From positions 1-54,551 of the forward strand of contig CAJSZQ010000028.1 in assembly GCA_910574185.1 (NCBI GenBank): 54,551 nucleotides of DNA. Reading direction: 5' to 3'. The notes beneath the pieces were generated by a model. It saw only the letters and a program-made list of their open reading frames with translations, was not told the DNA's origin and made no database searches. This DNA comes from Lachnospiraceae bacterium (lineage in GTDB: Bacteria; Bacillota; Clostridia; Lachnospirales; Lachnospiraceae). Below are positions 8,577-17,450 of this stretch, in pieces. Every line of letters starts with the position of its first letter. Position 1 is the stretch's first letter. The translations under genes were made by a program, and so were the position numbers.

Positions 8577-9509
8577 ATGCCGGAAGAAACATTGTATACG
8601 GAAGAGAAAGCAGGAAAGGAAGAGCCTTTTGCTGGGGAGGCTGCTTGGGAAAAGGAAACGGGCGCAGGGGGAGAAGCCCGTACAGATGAAAGAAAGACGG
8701 AAGAGGAAGCTGGGAAGAGTGAACTGGAATCAGAAGAACCAATAAAAGACGAGCCAGAAGCAGAGTCTTGGGAAGCTGAGTCGAAAGCAGAAGAGCCGGA
8801 AAAAGAGGAGTCAGAACCAGAAGGGCCAGAAAAAGAGGAGCCAGAAGCAGAATCTGGGGAGGCTGAGTCGGAACCAGAAGAGGCAGCAAAAGAGGAGACA
8901 GGAACAGAAGAAGTCGGGGAGGACGAGTCAGAAGCCGAAGAGGTAATCCAAGAGGAATCGGAGGTAGAAGTAGTTAAGGAAGATGAGCCAGAAGATGAAA
9001 AGTCTGTGAAAGAAGAATCGGGCATAGAACAGGCTGGGGAGAATAAAGTAGTAATGGAAGACGTTTACGGTGAAAAGATAGATATAGAAGAAATAATTGA
9101 CAAAGGGGAAGGTGAGGAAAAGATGGCAGAGCAGGATTGGAATGTGTCGGCAGATGAAGAAAAACCGGAGCTGGAATTTATAGAAGAAGAACCGAAGAAA
9201 AGAGGATTTTTCCGCAGAAATAGGGAAGAAGCTCATTTTTTAAGAGATAAATGGATTCTTTCTAGAATCCGCGACGAGGATTTGATGGAATATCTCATTC
9301 TGGAGCAGAAGAGAAATGAACAGCTTCAGCAGGCGAAGGATATCCGGGAGAAGAGATTCATTTCTGCATTTAAGTTGTCGGTTTCCCTTGCAGCCGGTGT
9401 CGCTGTTGTGTATTTACTAAAGGATAATCCTACGATATTTGTCAATATTCTTTACATAGGAGGGATACTCGGAGGGTTTTGGTTTTGGAAGAATTTCCAT
9501 GAAAAATAG
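8577..9509 (+). CDS. Glu-rich protein with C-terminal membrane segments
   Basis: 310 residues from ATG 8577 (SD AAAGGGG). Residues 1 to about 205 are low complexity, dominated by Glu with Pro, Ala, Ser and Lys in imperfect 'EEPEKEE' / 'EAESxEAESE' repeats, so very acidic and probably disordered. A basic stretch 'KKRGFFRRNREEA' and a helical part follow (about 210-265), then two closely spaced hydrophobic segments (about 263-306: 'SVSLAAGVAVVYLL' and 'ILYIGGILGGFWFW'). It is likely a membrane protein with a long acidic cytoplasmic tail. I recognise no family. The repeats probably change length by slippage. Confidence 0.75.
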   Translation: MPEETLYTEEKAGKEEPFAGEAAWEKETGAGGEARTDERKTEEEAGKSELESEEPIKDEPEAESWEAESKAEEPEKEESEPEGPEKEEPEAESGEAESEPEEAAKEETGTEEVGEDESEAEEVIQEESEVEVVKEDEPEDEKSVKEESGIEQAGENKVVMEDVYGEKIDIEEIIDKGEGEEKMAEQDWNVSADEEKPELEFIEEEPKKRGFFRRNREEAHFLRDKWILSRIRDEDLMEYLILEQKRNEQLQQAKDIREKRFISAFKLSVSLAAGVAVVYLLKDNPTIFVNILYIGGILGGFWFWKNFHEK

Positions 9510-9531
9510 ATGACAGACGGAACAGGGCGAA

Positions 9532-9962
9532 GAACAGTAACCTGCATTTGGTCACTGTTCACACGTCGCCTGTCGGACGCGGGTTGAATCAGGAGCAGGT
9601 CTCTAAGCAGACGGAGTAACATTCCATTGAACTATCAGCTAACGCAGACTAAGGCGCTCAGGAAAGCCTTCGCGTCTAAGTCTGCATAAGCTGATATTTC
9701 AATTCCATGAAAAGCACTCCTGAATTGTCTGCTTAGAGACCTGCTCCTGACTCAACCCGCTGTATACAAAATGACCTGTGAACTGTAACTGCATTTGTTA
9801 CTGTTCACACAGTACTTTGCAATTGCTGCGACGCAGAGCTAGTCCTTTAGGGCAAAGTGCGTAAGAAAGCGATTCAGGTGTGAGCAAATTCCATTCACGA
9901 AGTGAATTTTAAATGGATTTGCGAATGTTGCTGTGAACGGAGTGAACAGTAACCTGCATTTG
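9532..9962. repeat. Large structured intergenic repeat, copy C
   Basis: A 431-bp non-coding block bounded by an exact 19-bp direct repeat, GAACAGTAACCTGCATTTG (9532-9550 and 9944-9962). Inside, 9579-9612 and 9727-9760 are 34-bp inverted repeats with one mismatch; the segment between them folds further (ATCAGCT/AGCTGAT, GCAGACT/AGTCTGC). The right part (9797-9952) is nearly identical to copy D at 25759-25944, including an exact 57-bp match. This accounts for most of the gap between the Glu-rich gene and the cupins. No transposase is present, so it could be a MITE-like or REP-like element. Confidence 0.6.
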
Positions 9963-9993
9963 AGGAAGTGGAATTATTGCAATAAGCGGTTTG

Positions 9994-10022
9994 TTGCGGA
10001 GAAAAACGTACTGTGATAGAAT
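9994..10022 (+). promoter_or_regulatory. Probable promoter of the cupin pair
   Basis: TTGCGG (9994-9999), a 17-nt spacer and TAGAAT (10017-10022), about 40 bp before the first cupin start and just outside repeat copy C. Confidence 0.42.
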
Positions 10023-10062
10023 GTTTATAAGGCGTTGATAAGATTGAAAGGAGGACTTTGTA

Positions 10063-10413
10063 ATGCTGAAGACAACAACGAAGGACAGAGTGAAGACGGA
10101 TGTGGAGCGTGTGTATGGAGGCGCAGGATATATGACGAAGGAGCTTCTGATTACACCGGAACAGTGTGGAGAGCACTGCCGGATGTTCAGCCGCATCACG
10201 TTAAAGCCAAACTGTGAGATTGGGCATCACGAGCATCATGACGAGGCGGAAGTTTACTATATTCTGTCTGGGAAGGGAATGTATGAAGAGGACGGACAGG
10301 CAATTGACGTAGAGGCAGGAGATGTGACCTACTGTGGAGACGGTCATGGTCATGGCCTAAAAAATACCGGGGATGAAGAAATCGTAATGGCGGCATTGAT
10401 TTTGAAAAAATAA
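10063..10413 (+). CDS. Small cupin-domain protein (first of tandem pair)
   Basis: 116 residues, a single cupin barrel. The metal-binding pattern is 'GHHEHHDEAEVYYILSGKG' (His/His/Glu, cupin motif 1) and 'GDVTYCGDGHGHGL' (motif 2 His). It is cytoplasmic, with no signal peptide. Small cupins of this type bind a metal and act as isomerases, dioxygenases or sugar-binding proteins; nothing here fixes the reaction. SD AAAGGAGG precedes ATG 10063. The downstream neighbour is a close paralogue, 19 bp away, so the pair arose by tandem duplication. Confidence 0.85.
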   Translation: MLKTTTKDRVKTDVERVYGGAGYMTKELLITPEQCGEHCRMFSRITLKPNCEIGHHEHHDEAEVYYILSGKGMYEEDGQAIDVEAGDVTYCGDGHGHGLKNTGDEEIVMAALILKK

Positions 10414-10432
10414 AAAAGAAGAGGTTTTGATT

Positions 10433-10783
10433 ATGCTGAAAACTACCAAAGATGAGAGAACAAAAACAGATGTAGAACATGTGAACGGCGGCGCTGGTTA
10501 TATTATCAGAGAGGAATTGATTACGCCAAAGCAGCGTGGGGAGTATTGTGGAATGTTTAACCGCGTTACATTGCAGCCGGGCTGTGAAATCGGTCATCAT
10601 GAACATCATGGAGAGGCGGAAGCTTACTATATTATAGAAGGAAGCGGAATGTATGAAGAAGACGGACAGGAGATTGCGGTGGAGGCAGGAGATGTGACCT
10701 ACTGCGGTGATGGTCATGGCCATGGTCTGAAAAATACAGGCAGTGAAGAACTGGCGATGATTGCTTTGATTTTAAAGAAATAA
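10433..10783 (+). CDS. Small cupin-domain protein (second of tandem pair)
   Basis: 116 residues from ATG 10433, chosen because it aligns with the first cupin's 'MLKTT' start and has SD GAAGAGG; an upstream in-frame TTG at 10427 is less likely. Roughly three quarters of positions match the first copy, and both cupin motifs are intact ('GHHEHHGEAEAYYIIEG' and 'GDVTYCGDGHGHGL'). The most visible differences are near the N-terminus and after motif 1. Function is as uncertain as for the first copy. A shared hairpin terminator lies at 10821-10859. Confidence 0.85.
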   Translation: MLKTTKDERTKTDVEHVNGGAGYIIREELITPKQRGEYCGMFNRVTLQPGCEIGHHEHHGEAEAYYIIEGSGMYEEDGQEIAVEAGDVTYCGDGHGHGLKNTGSEELAMIALILKK

Positions 10784-10820
10784 GAGCAAGTAAATGAAGG
10801 ACGGATTTAGGCTTAGAGAA

Positions 10821-10859
10821 ATCAGGCAGCCAGATGAATTTTAAATCTGGCTGCCTGAT
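10821..10859. terminator. Bidirectional hairpin between convergent genes
   Basis: ATCAGGCAGCCAGAT (10821-10835) pairs perfectly with ATCTGGCTGCCTGAT (10845-10859): a 15-bp stem with a 9-nt loop. It sits between the cupins and the convergent aminotransferase gene. T runs are weak on both sides, so the hairpin itself is the main evidence. Confidence 0.65.
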
Positions 10860-10862
10860 ATG

Positions 10863-11975
10863 TTATGACAGAAGTTCTCCAAGGCACCGAAGCAGTTTTG
10901 TATTATCCTCTGGCTTCATAATACAGAACCGGATATATTCTCCTGGAAGCCCCTCAAAGGAAGAGCAGTCCCGAATCATAAGGCCCTGACGGATGGCATG
11001 TTCAAATATTGTAAAGGAATCCATTCCTTCTTTGCAGATTTTAACCAGAATAAAGTTGCCGTAGGAAGGGTAGACTTTTGCATAGCGGCAGCCTTCCAGC
11101 GTGTGCAGGCATCGCTCTCGTTCGGAAGAGATAAGCCGTCTGGTTTTCCGGATATAGTCAGTATCCTGAAGCATCAGTTCTCCCGCATAAGCGCCGATGC
11201 TGTTGAGACTCCATGGATTCTGATGCTTTTTTAAAGTGGTAAGAAACTCCTGATTGCTGGTAATGCCGTAGCCTAAGCGAAGTCCTGGTGAGGCAAAGAA
11301 CTTGGACACACCCCGGAGGACCATCAGGTTATTGTAATCCGGCACAAAGGGCATTGCGGTGATTTCTTCTATAGAGGGAGCAAATTCCACATAAGTTTCG
11401 TCTATCATGACAAAGATATTCCGTTTTCTGCATTCGTCCAATACAGCTTCCAGCTCTTTTCGGTTCAGGGCAGAGGAGGTTGGGTTATTGGGATTGCAAA
11501 GAATCAGAAAGTCTACGTCTTTCTCTAATGCATGTTTCAAATCCTCTATATCCAGCAGGAAATCCGCTGTTTCTTTTAAGTAATAGTTGGAAATTCGGCC
11601 TCCGGTAAGCGACAGCTCTCGCTCGTATTCGGAGTAGGTGGGGCCGATTACCAACGCGTGACGGGCGTTTCTCTGACTGATAAGCAGGGAAATCAGTTCA
11701 GTAGAACCATTGCCGGTTACCACATAATTCATATCAGTATGACAGTATCTGGCAATTACTTTTCTGAGGCTTTTATAATCCCGGTCCGGATAACAGGTAA
11801 TCACATCTAAGTTGGCTGAAAGCTTCTCGCGAAGGGAAGGCGACAGGCCGAGAGGATTAACATTGGCTCCGAATCGAATTATATTTTCCTTTGGAATGCC
11901 GTAGCAGCGCTCAATTTGTTCAATATCACTTCCATGAAATGCAGGGCGTTTCTGTGGATTCTTTTTATCTGTCAT
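10863..11975 (-). CDS. PLP-dependent aminotransferase, CobD/HisC-like
   Basis: 370 residues, a fold-type I aminotransferase. The PLP lysine is Lys225 in 'RGVSKFFASPGLRLGYG'; other family marks are 'TGNGSTELI', 'NPNNPTS', 'IDETYVEF' and the C-terminal 'IRFCI' arginine. The N-terminal 'FHGSDIEQIERCYG...NVNPLG' is typical of L-threonine-O-3-phosphate decarboxylase (CobD) and close histidinol-phosphate aminotransferases. No cobalamin or histidine genes are nearby, so the substrate is left open. SD AGGAG lies before ATG 11975. It diverges from the DUF5717 operon. Confidence 0.85.
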   Translation of the reverse strand: MTDKKNPQKRPAFHGSDIEQIERCYGIPKENIIRFGANVNPLGLSPSLREKLSANLDVITCYPDRDYKSLRKVIARYCHTDMNYVVTGNGSTELISLLISQRNARHALVIGPTYSEYERELSLTGGRISNYYLKETADFLLDIEDLKHALEKDVDFLILCNPNNPTSSALNRKELEAVLDECRKRNIFVMIDETYVEFAPSIEEITAMPFVPDYNNLMVLRGVSKFFASPGLRLGYGITSNQEFLTTLKKHQNPWSLNSIGAYAGELMLQDTDYIRKTRRLISSERERCLHTLEGCRYAKVYPSYGNFILVKICKEGMDSFTIFEHAIRQGLMIRDCSSFEGLPGEYIRFCIMKPEDNTKLLRCLGELLS

Positions 11976-12005
11976 ATAATTCTCCTATATTTTGTGCTTT
12001 GACCA

Positions 12006-12035
12006 TTTACATACTTCATACAATAATGCTATAAT
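12006..12035 (+). promoter_or_regulatory. Probable promoter of the DUF5717 operon
   Basis: TTTACA (12006-12011), an 18-nt spacer and TATAAT (12030-12035), about 50 bp before the TTG start. The intergenic region also has to carry the divergent aminotransferase promoter. Confidence 0.45.
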
Positions 12036-12084
12036 TTATTATAGTGTGTTTAAAATAAAATGCAATGCTAAAGAGGTGAATGGC

Positions 12085-15000
12085 TTGAAAAATAAAATAA
12101 AAAAGTTTTCAAAAGGGGACTTTCAGGTGCAAAAGCCGCAGGTCGTCTTTCCTGAGACAAGCCTGATTCTTACAATTGGTGAAGGTGAGATATACCGGGG
12201 AAGTTTTACAGTTAAAAACCGGGCGGAGGGGTCTATCAGGGGACTTGTATATCCGTCTTCCTATCGTATGCGCTGCATTGATCAGGGATTTGAGGGGAAT
12301 CCTGTTAAGGTGGATTTTGAATATGACGGAAGGGGACTGCTTCCCGGACATGTGGAGAAGGGAGATTTTACGGTAGTTTGTACGGGAGGGGAATACCGGA
12401 TTCCGTTTACAGCAATTATTGAGAAGCCCTACGTTATGACAAGCTATGGCAAGGTTCAGAATACCGATGATTTTAAGAGGCTTGCAATTCGGGATTTTGT
12501 GGAAGCGCAGAAGTTGTTTCGCTCCAGAGAATTTTACGAGGTGTTGAAATACGAGAATCCCAGAACCTTCTATTTATATGACAATATGAGGAAATGGTCT
12601 TTGGGAGAGCAAGCGATGGAAGAGTTCCTTGTTGGTATTAAGCAGAAGGAGTGTATCTTCTTGACGCTTCCGGGCGAAGGCATGTTTTTTGAGGATATCA
12701 AAGAGGTCACCAAGGGAATGGTGACGATTATTAAGAACACCTGGGGGTATATGCCTATTGAAGTGAAGACGGAAGGGGAATTTCTGTCTGTGGGACGGAC
12801 CCGCCTTTCTACCGACGATTTTGTGGGCAATGTCTATCAGGTGGATTTTTTGGTAAATCCGGACAGATTGCATGCGGGGCGTAACTTTGGCAAAGTGCTT
12901 CTGGTGACTCCCTATGAAATATTGCCATATGATGTAGAAGTAATTCAGAATGTCAGCATGAATGAGGACCGGCGTGAGATTGAATTTATGATGGCCCAGG
13001 TTGTAAAAGAATATGTTTCTTGTATGGGTGGACGCATGGAGCTGAATCAGTGGGTAGACAGCGCTGTGGAAAAGGTCAAGAAGATGCGTCAGCATGATCC
13101 TATGGATGAGTTTCTTCAGTTATTTCAAGCGCATGTCTATCTTCGGGGGCGGAGAGTTGAGGAGGCTAAGTGGATTCTGGAGAACTATAATTATAACCGG
13201 TTTGCCATCGGTAAAGACCCGATAAGTAATGCATATTATCTGTATCTGACAGCTCTGGTACGCGGTCCAGGCAGCCATATGAGCCGGGTGGTGGACGAGG
13301 TTGGCAAGATTTATATGCGGCATCAGGATTCTACCCTGCTGCTTTTGATGCTTTTAGAAATCGATCCGCAGTATCGGGACAGCAATCGCAGACTCAGGGC
13401 TTTAGAACAGCACTACTATAATTATCAGATTAATGAGGTGTTGTTTCTTCTTCAGGCTTTTGTGTGCTACAAGGAGCGCAATATGCTCCTGAAGAAATTG
13501 GGGCAGTTTGAGCTGATGGTGCTGAATTTTGCGTCCAAGTACCGGTTGATGCCGAGAGAGTTTGCGCTCTATGTATCGAATCTTGCGAGTCAGAGGAAGA
13601 GTTACAGCCATTTTCTGTTTCGTATTCTGGAGCGGATTTATGGGATGTATCCGGAGCCGATGATTTTGAATACCATCTGTACGTTGTTGATTAAGGGTAA
13701 TAAACTGGATAAACGGTATTTTGTATGGTATCAGAGAGCGGTGGACGCGGAGCTTAAGATTGCAAGACTTTATGAGTATTATATGTCTACCATTGAGGAA
13801 GACTATGTAAGAGAGGCTCTTCCAAGATCTATTTTCCTATATTTTATGCATGGAAATACGCTGAATTATAAGAAGGCGGCACTTCTCTATGCGAACCTGA
13901 TTACTTATGAGGAATATGCGAGCGATTTGTATATCAGCTACCGGGAGCAGATGGTAATATTTGCCTGGGAACAGCTTATGAAGCGGCATATAACGGATTC
14001 TCTAAAGATTATATATAAGAGATTTTGTGTGGAGGAGGAGATGACCGGCGAGCGTCTGGAGGCCATGCGAGATATCTGTTATGCCTATGAAGTAAAGACA
14101 AAGGTCCATAATCTGAAATGTGTTCGCGTGATTGAGAAAGACGGGACTATTCAACAGAGAGTACCTTATAAAAAGGAAGGTATGGTTGTTTATCTGTATG
14201 ACAAAGAAGCGAGAATTGTGTGGGAGTCCATGGATGGGTTTTACCATACGGATTCGGTGGCTTTTGAGACGAAGCGTCTGTTCTACGAGCCTCGCTATAT
14301 GGAGATGTGCAAGAAATACATGTCCAGGATTGCGAGCTGGGGCGGTGAAGGCAGTAAGCTGGAAGTGAATTTTGAGAACATTATGCAGCATGGGGTAGGC
14401 GCTTTTGATGAGAAAGAAGTGTTCCGGCTGTGTACGAAGCGGATTCGGGACGACAGCTATGAGGAAGATGATTTCATGCTGTATTTGAGTTTCGAGATGT
14501 TTAAGCGGCAGCAGTACGATAAAGTAACGCTGACTTATCTGGCTAATTATTACTGCGGTTCTACCAGAAGTATGAAGGCGCTCTGGAAGGTGGCGAAGGA
14601 ATATGAGCTTCCAGTTACCAAGCTTGGGGAGCGCATCATAACACAGATGCTGTTTTCGGAGGATATGTTTGGAGAAGAGGAGATTTTCGTAGATTATTAT
14701 GTAAATGGAAATCCCTATTTCCGGTTGAAGCAGGCATATCTTGCTTATGTGTGTAAAGAATATGCGGTGTATGGCAGGGAGATTGGTCATTCGATATTTG
14801 AGGTGCTTTTGAATGAAGAACACCGAGACGAGGAATTAGCGGATATCTGTAAGATTGCGCTGCTTAAGTATTATTCGGACAGAGATATTGTTTCTGAGGC
14901 AGAGGAGATTCTTCACAGAGTCTTAAGGGAGATGTGTGAAAAAAGGATTATTTTCCCGTTCTATCTGAATTATCCGGAGAGCTGGCTCAGGGAGGTTCAG

Positions 15001-15396
15001 TTGTATGACCGGGTGATGATTTCCTATCAGGCGTCGCCGGGAGGAAAGGTAAAGATTATATATAAGATGCGGCGGGGAGAGCTGGAAGATCTGGGATATC
15101 AGACCGAAAGTCTGACGCCGATGTATGAGAATATCTATGTGAAAGATTTTATTCTGTTCGGGGACGAGTTGGTGAAATATTCTTTTCATGAAAGTAATGA
15201 CAGAACAAAAAAGGCTCATACGGAGCCGGAGCAGATACTGAGGCAGGAGAGAGAGATTACGGCGACCGGAAAATACGGAAAGCTCAACGCTATGGCCTCT
15301 ATGGGGCCGGCTGAGAGAAAACGTGCGATGATGGAGTATGAACAGGAACTTTATTTTGCGGATAAGATGTTTCAGGGACATAATAGGAGGATGTAA
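12085..15396 (+). CDS. Large DUF5717-like protein
   Basis: About 1103 residues from TTG 12085, chosen because AGAGGTG ends 6 nt before it; the open frame extends to 11992 but without an SD. The N-terminal ~300 residues are beta-rich with 'GEGEIYRGSFTVKNRAEG', resembling tandem Ig-like domains. The centre (about 330-700) is helical, rich in Tyr, Leu and Arg, and looks like TPR-type repeats. There is no signal peptide or membrane segment. I recognise the arrangement as the Lachnospiraceae DUF5717 protein, normally next to DUF5716 as here. Function is unknown; the partner suggests a chaperone-like or surface-assembly complex (inference). Confidence 0.78.
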   Translation: MKNKIKKFSKGDFQVQKPQVVFPETSLILTIGEGEIYRGSFTVKNRAEGSIRGLVYPSSYRMRCIDQGFEGNPVKVDFEYDGRGLLPGHVEKGDFTVVCTGGEYRIPFTAIIEKPYVMTSYGKVQNTDDFKRLAIRDFVEAQKLFRSREFYEVLKYENPRTFYLYDNMRKWSLGEQAMEEFLVGIKQKECIFLTLPGEGMFFEDIKEVTKGMVTIIKNTWGYMPIEVKTEGEFLSVGRTRLSTDDFVGNVYQVDFLVNPDRLHAGRNFGKVLLVTPYEILPYDVEVIQNVSMNEDRREIEFMMAQVVKEYVSCMGGRMELNQWVDSAVEKVKKMRQHDPMDEFLQLFQAHVYLRGRRVEEAKWILENYNYNRFAIGKDPISNAYYLYLTALVRGPGSHMSRVVDEVGKIYMRHQDSTLLLLMLLEIDPQYRDSNRRLRALEQHYYNYQINEVLFLLQAFVCYKERNMLLKKLGQFELMVLNFASKYRLMPREFALYVSNLASQRKSYSHFLFRILERIYGMYPEPMILNTICTLLIKGNKLDKRYFVWYQRAVDAELKIARLYEYYMSTIEEDYVREALPRSIFLYFMHGNTLNYKKAALLYANLITYEEYASDLYISYREQMVIFAWEQLMKRHITDSLKIIYKRFCVEEEMTGERLEAMRDICYAYEVKTKVHNLKCVRVIEKDGTIQQRVPYKKEGMVVYLYDKEARIVWESMDGFYHTDSVAFETKRLFYEPRYMEMCKKYMSRIASWGGEGSKLEVNFENIMQHGVGAFDEKEVFRLCTKRIRDDSYEEDDFMLYLSFEMFKRQQYDKVTLTYLANYYCGSTRSMKALWKVAKEYELPVTKLGERIITQMLFSEDMFGEEEIFVDYYVNGNPYFRLKQAYLAYVCKEYAVYGREIGHSIFEVLLNEEHRDEELADICKIALLKYYSDRDIVSEAEEILHRVLREMCEKRIIFPFYLNYPESWLREVQLYDRVMISYQASPGGKVKIIYKMRRGELEDLGYQTESLTPMYENIYVKDFILFGDELVKYSFHESNDRTKKAHTEPEQILRQEREITATGKYGKLNAMASMGPAERKRAMMEYEQELYFADKMFQGHNRRM

Positions 15397-15399
15397 TAA

Positions 15400-16683
15400 G
15401 TGCGGGGCGGCAGCATACTTGGACTTGAATTAAACGAAGAATTTTGCCAGATTAGTTATTATGACAGAGAGAAGCATGAGCCAGAGACGATGGAGGCAGC
15501 GGTGGATAATTACCAGATTCCGCTGATTCTGGGATATGTAAACAGTAAGTGGCTCTACGGAAAAGAGGCGAAGCATCTGGCTACGGTGGATGAGAGCTGT
15601 ACAATTTCTGAGCTGTATGGCAAAGCTGTCCGGCAGGAGCGGGTGAACTTTGCCGGACAGATTCGGGATGCGGTTTGGCTGCTGGCAAAATTTCTGCGGC
15701 TGGCGCTTGAGAAATTTGAAAATATTGACTATATTACATTTTCTGTGCCGAAGACAGATATTGATATCAGCAAGATGTTAAAAGGTCTGGGGCGGTTTTT
15801 AGAGGTGCCGAAAGAACGAGTGTTTGTACAGGATTTTAAAGAAAGCTTCTGTGATTATATGTTTTATCAGCCTAAGGAATTGTGGCAGTATGAGGCGGCG
15901 TTATTCTATTGCGACAGGAATGAGATTCGGGCCTATATGCTGCGCAGGCTTAAGACAGTAAGCGGCAGGGGAGCCGATATGTTTGTGACGGTGGACGAGG
16001 TGGCAAATGCTCAGATGAAAGAGCTTGCGGCTGTGTATCCGGTGCTGAATGTGGATAAAGCCAAGGATGCAGACGAGCGTTTTAAGGCGTTTATTCAGAG
16101 CGTATTTGATAAGAAAGTGGTTTCTTCCGTATTTCTTACGGGGGAAGGCTTTGAGAATAACTGGTATCCTAGTTCGCTGAAGGTGCTCTGCAACGGGCGC
16201 AGGGCTTTTATCGGTAATAATCTGTACAGTAAAGGGGCCTGCTATGCCTCTCACCGCAGAATGAGCGAAGATGACGAGATGCCTATTTATCTGGATGAGA
16301 CGAAGATGATGGAGCAGGTATGCTTGAGGATGCGGGTACACGGCAAGGAAGGATGGTATCCGATTGTAGAGTGGGGGAGTCATTGGTATGAGTCGGATGG
16401 ACAGTGGGACGTGCTTTTGGAGGACACTTCTGATATTGAGATTCATATCGAATCGCTGGCAACGGGAGAGCTGCAGGCTGAGACAGTGTCTTTAGCAGGG
16501 CTTCCTGAAAGAAACGACTATGCGCTCAGACTTTCTATTGAAACGATGTTTCTGGACGAGAATACCTGTAAGATAAGATTTCGGGATATAGGCTTTGGAG
16601 AGTTTTATCCGGCGACAGATTTTCAGGCTGAAAAAACGATACATTTAGGAGGAAGCAATGGGCAGTTTAATTCTCTGTCATAA
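15400..16683 (+). CDS. DUF5716-like protein, possible degenerate Hsp70/actin-fold ATPase
   Basis: 427 residues from GTG 15400, with AGGAGG about 9 nt upstream, 3 bp after the DUF5717 stop. The N-terminus 'SILGLELNEEFCQISYYD' resembles the phosphate-1 loop of the Hsp70/actin fold. 'YITFSVPKTD', 'VFVQDFKESFCDYMF' and 'SSVFLTGEGFENNWYPSSL' fall where Hsp70 proteins have their domain-connecting and adenosine motifs; the usual Asp-Leu-Gly-Thr residues are not conserved. The C-terminal ~110 residues look beta-rich. The Hsp70 relationship is inference. It is tightly linked with the 1103-residue neighbour and with the next gene, which it overlaps by 26 bp. Confidence 0.75.
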   Translation: MRGGSILGLELNEEFCQISYYDREKHEPETMEAAVDNYQIPLILGYVNSKWLYGKEAKHLATVDESCTISELYGKAVRQERVNFAGQIRDAVWLLAKFLRLALEKFENIDYITFSVPKTDIDISKMLKGLGRFLEVPKERVFVQDFKESFCDYMFYQPKELWQYEAALFYCDRNEIRAYMLRRLKTVSGRGADMFVTVDEVANAQMKELAAVYPVLNVDKAKDADERFKAFIQSVFDKKVVSSVFLTGEGFENNWYPSSLKVLCNGRRAFIGNNLYSKGACYASHRRMSEDDEMPIYLDETKMMEQVCLRMRVHGKEGWYPIVEWGSHWYESDGQWDVLLEDTSDIEIHIESLATGELQAETVSLAGLPERNDYALRLSIETMFLDENTCKIRFRDIGFGEFYPATDFQAEKTIHLGGSNGQFNSLS

Positions 16684-17425
16684 GAAAAAAGCAAAACATC
16701 CATATGAGATTGCAAGGGTCCATATGCATATCTATACCATAGAAGAGCTGTGTTATTATTTCTGCAATAATTTGTATCTTGTGGATTATACAATTGTGAA
16801 CAGAAAGCTCTGCGACTGGCTGGAAGATGAATTGGAGCTATATGATTTGGCGTCGGAGTTAAGAAATCAATTGGAGCATAACGCGTCGGTTGAACAGTTT
16901 CTTCTCACAGTTTTAAGCTATGCGTCGATTTACTCGATGGCAGAGATAACGAAGATGCATAATGTGTTGGAGAGACTGAGGAACCAGAACGAGGTGGAAA
17001 GGGAGAAATATAAGGCGGATAATTTATTAAATTCTGGTGAGAACGCCTCGGCAATTCTGATTTATCAGTCTATCATTCACAAAGAATGGGATGATTCGGT
17101 AGGGAAAGAGTTTTACGGCAGAGTTTATGCGTGTCTGGGGGCGGCTTATGGCAGGATGTTCTTTTATGAGGAAGCCGCACATATGTATGAGAAAGGATTT
17201 GAAATCTGCCAGGAGCCCTATATGTTGAGAGCGTTTTTGTACTGTTGTTACCGGTATCTGCCGGAAGCGAAGTATGTGAAAATGCTGTCGAAAGAACCTG
17301 TTTATCTGATGCTGGACGCAGAGTTTAAGGAAGAATTGAAAGCGGCGGAGAGACATATGAATCCAGATATTACAGATGAAGCCTATGAGCGTTGGAAAAA
17401 GGAGTACAGAAGAACAAATAAGTAA
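16658..17425 (+). CDS. Helical repeat (TPR-like) protein of unknown function
   Basis: 255 residues from ATG 16658, with SD AGGAGG inside the end of the DUF5716 gene; the 26-bp overlap suggests translational coupling. It is largely alpha-helical. The part from about residue 120 ('LNSGENASAILIYQSIIHKE', 'GRVYACLGAAYGRMFFYEEAAHMYEKGFE') fits tetratricopeptide repeats with the usual Ala/Gly/Tyr pattern. There is no signal peptide. As third member of the DUF5717-DUF5716 group it may be an adaptor for that complex. No named family is recognised. Confidence 0.7.
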   Translation: MGSLILCHKKKAKHPYEIARVHMHIYTIEELCYYFCNNLYLVDYTIVNRKLCDWLEDELELYDLASELRNQLEHNASVEQFLLTVLSYASIYSMAEITKMHNVLERLRNQNEVEREKYKADNLLNSGENASAILIYQSIIHKEWDDSVGKEFYGRVYACLGAAYGRMFFYEEAAHMYEKGFEICQEPYMLRAFLYCCYRYLPEAKYVKMLSKEPVYLMLDAEFKEELKAAERHMNPDITDEAYERWKKEYRRTNK

Positions 17426-17450
17426 AATGGCGAGCAAAAGGAGGAAAATC

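Noticed and set aside
8528..9025. Long Ser-rich ORF on the minus strand
   Set aside because: It is the antisense of the Glu-rich gene (GAA/GAG read backwards gives TTC/CTC and Ser codons); no SD and no family features.
10863..11975. Firm assignment as cobD or hisC
   Set aside because: Sequence fits both subfamilies and no pathway neighbours are present, so no gene symbol was given.
14002..14823. 273-codon minus-strand ORF inside the DUF5717 gene
   Set aside because: Antisense of a long purine-rich gene; composition and lack of an SD fit a chance ORF.
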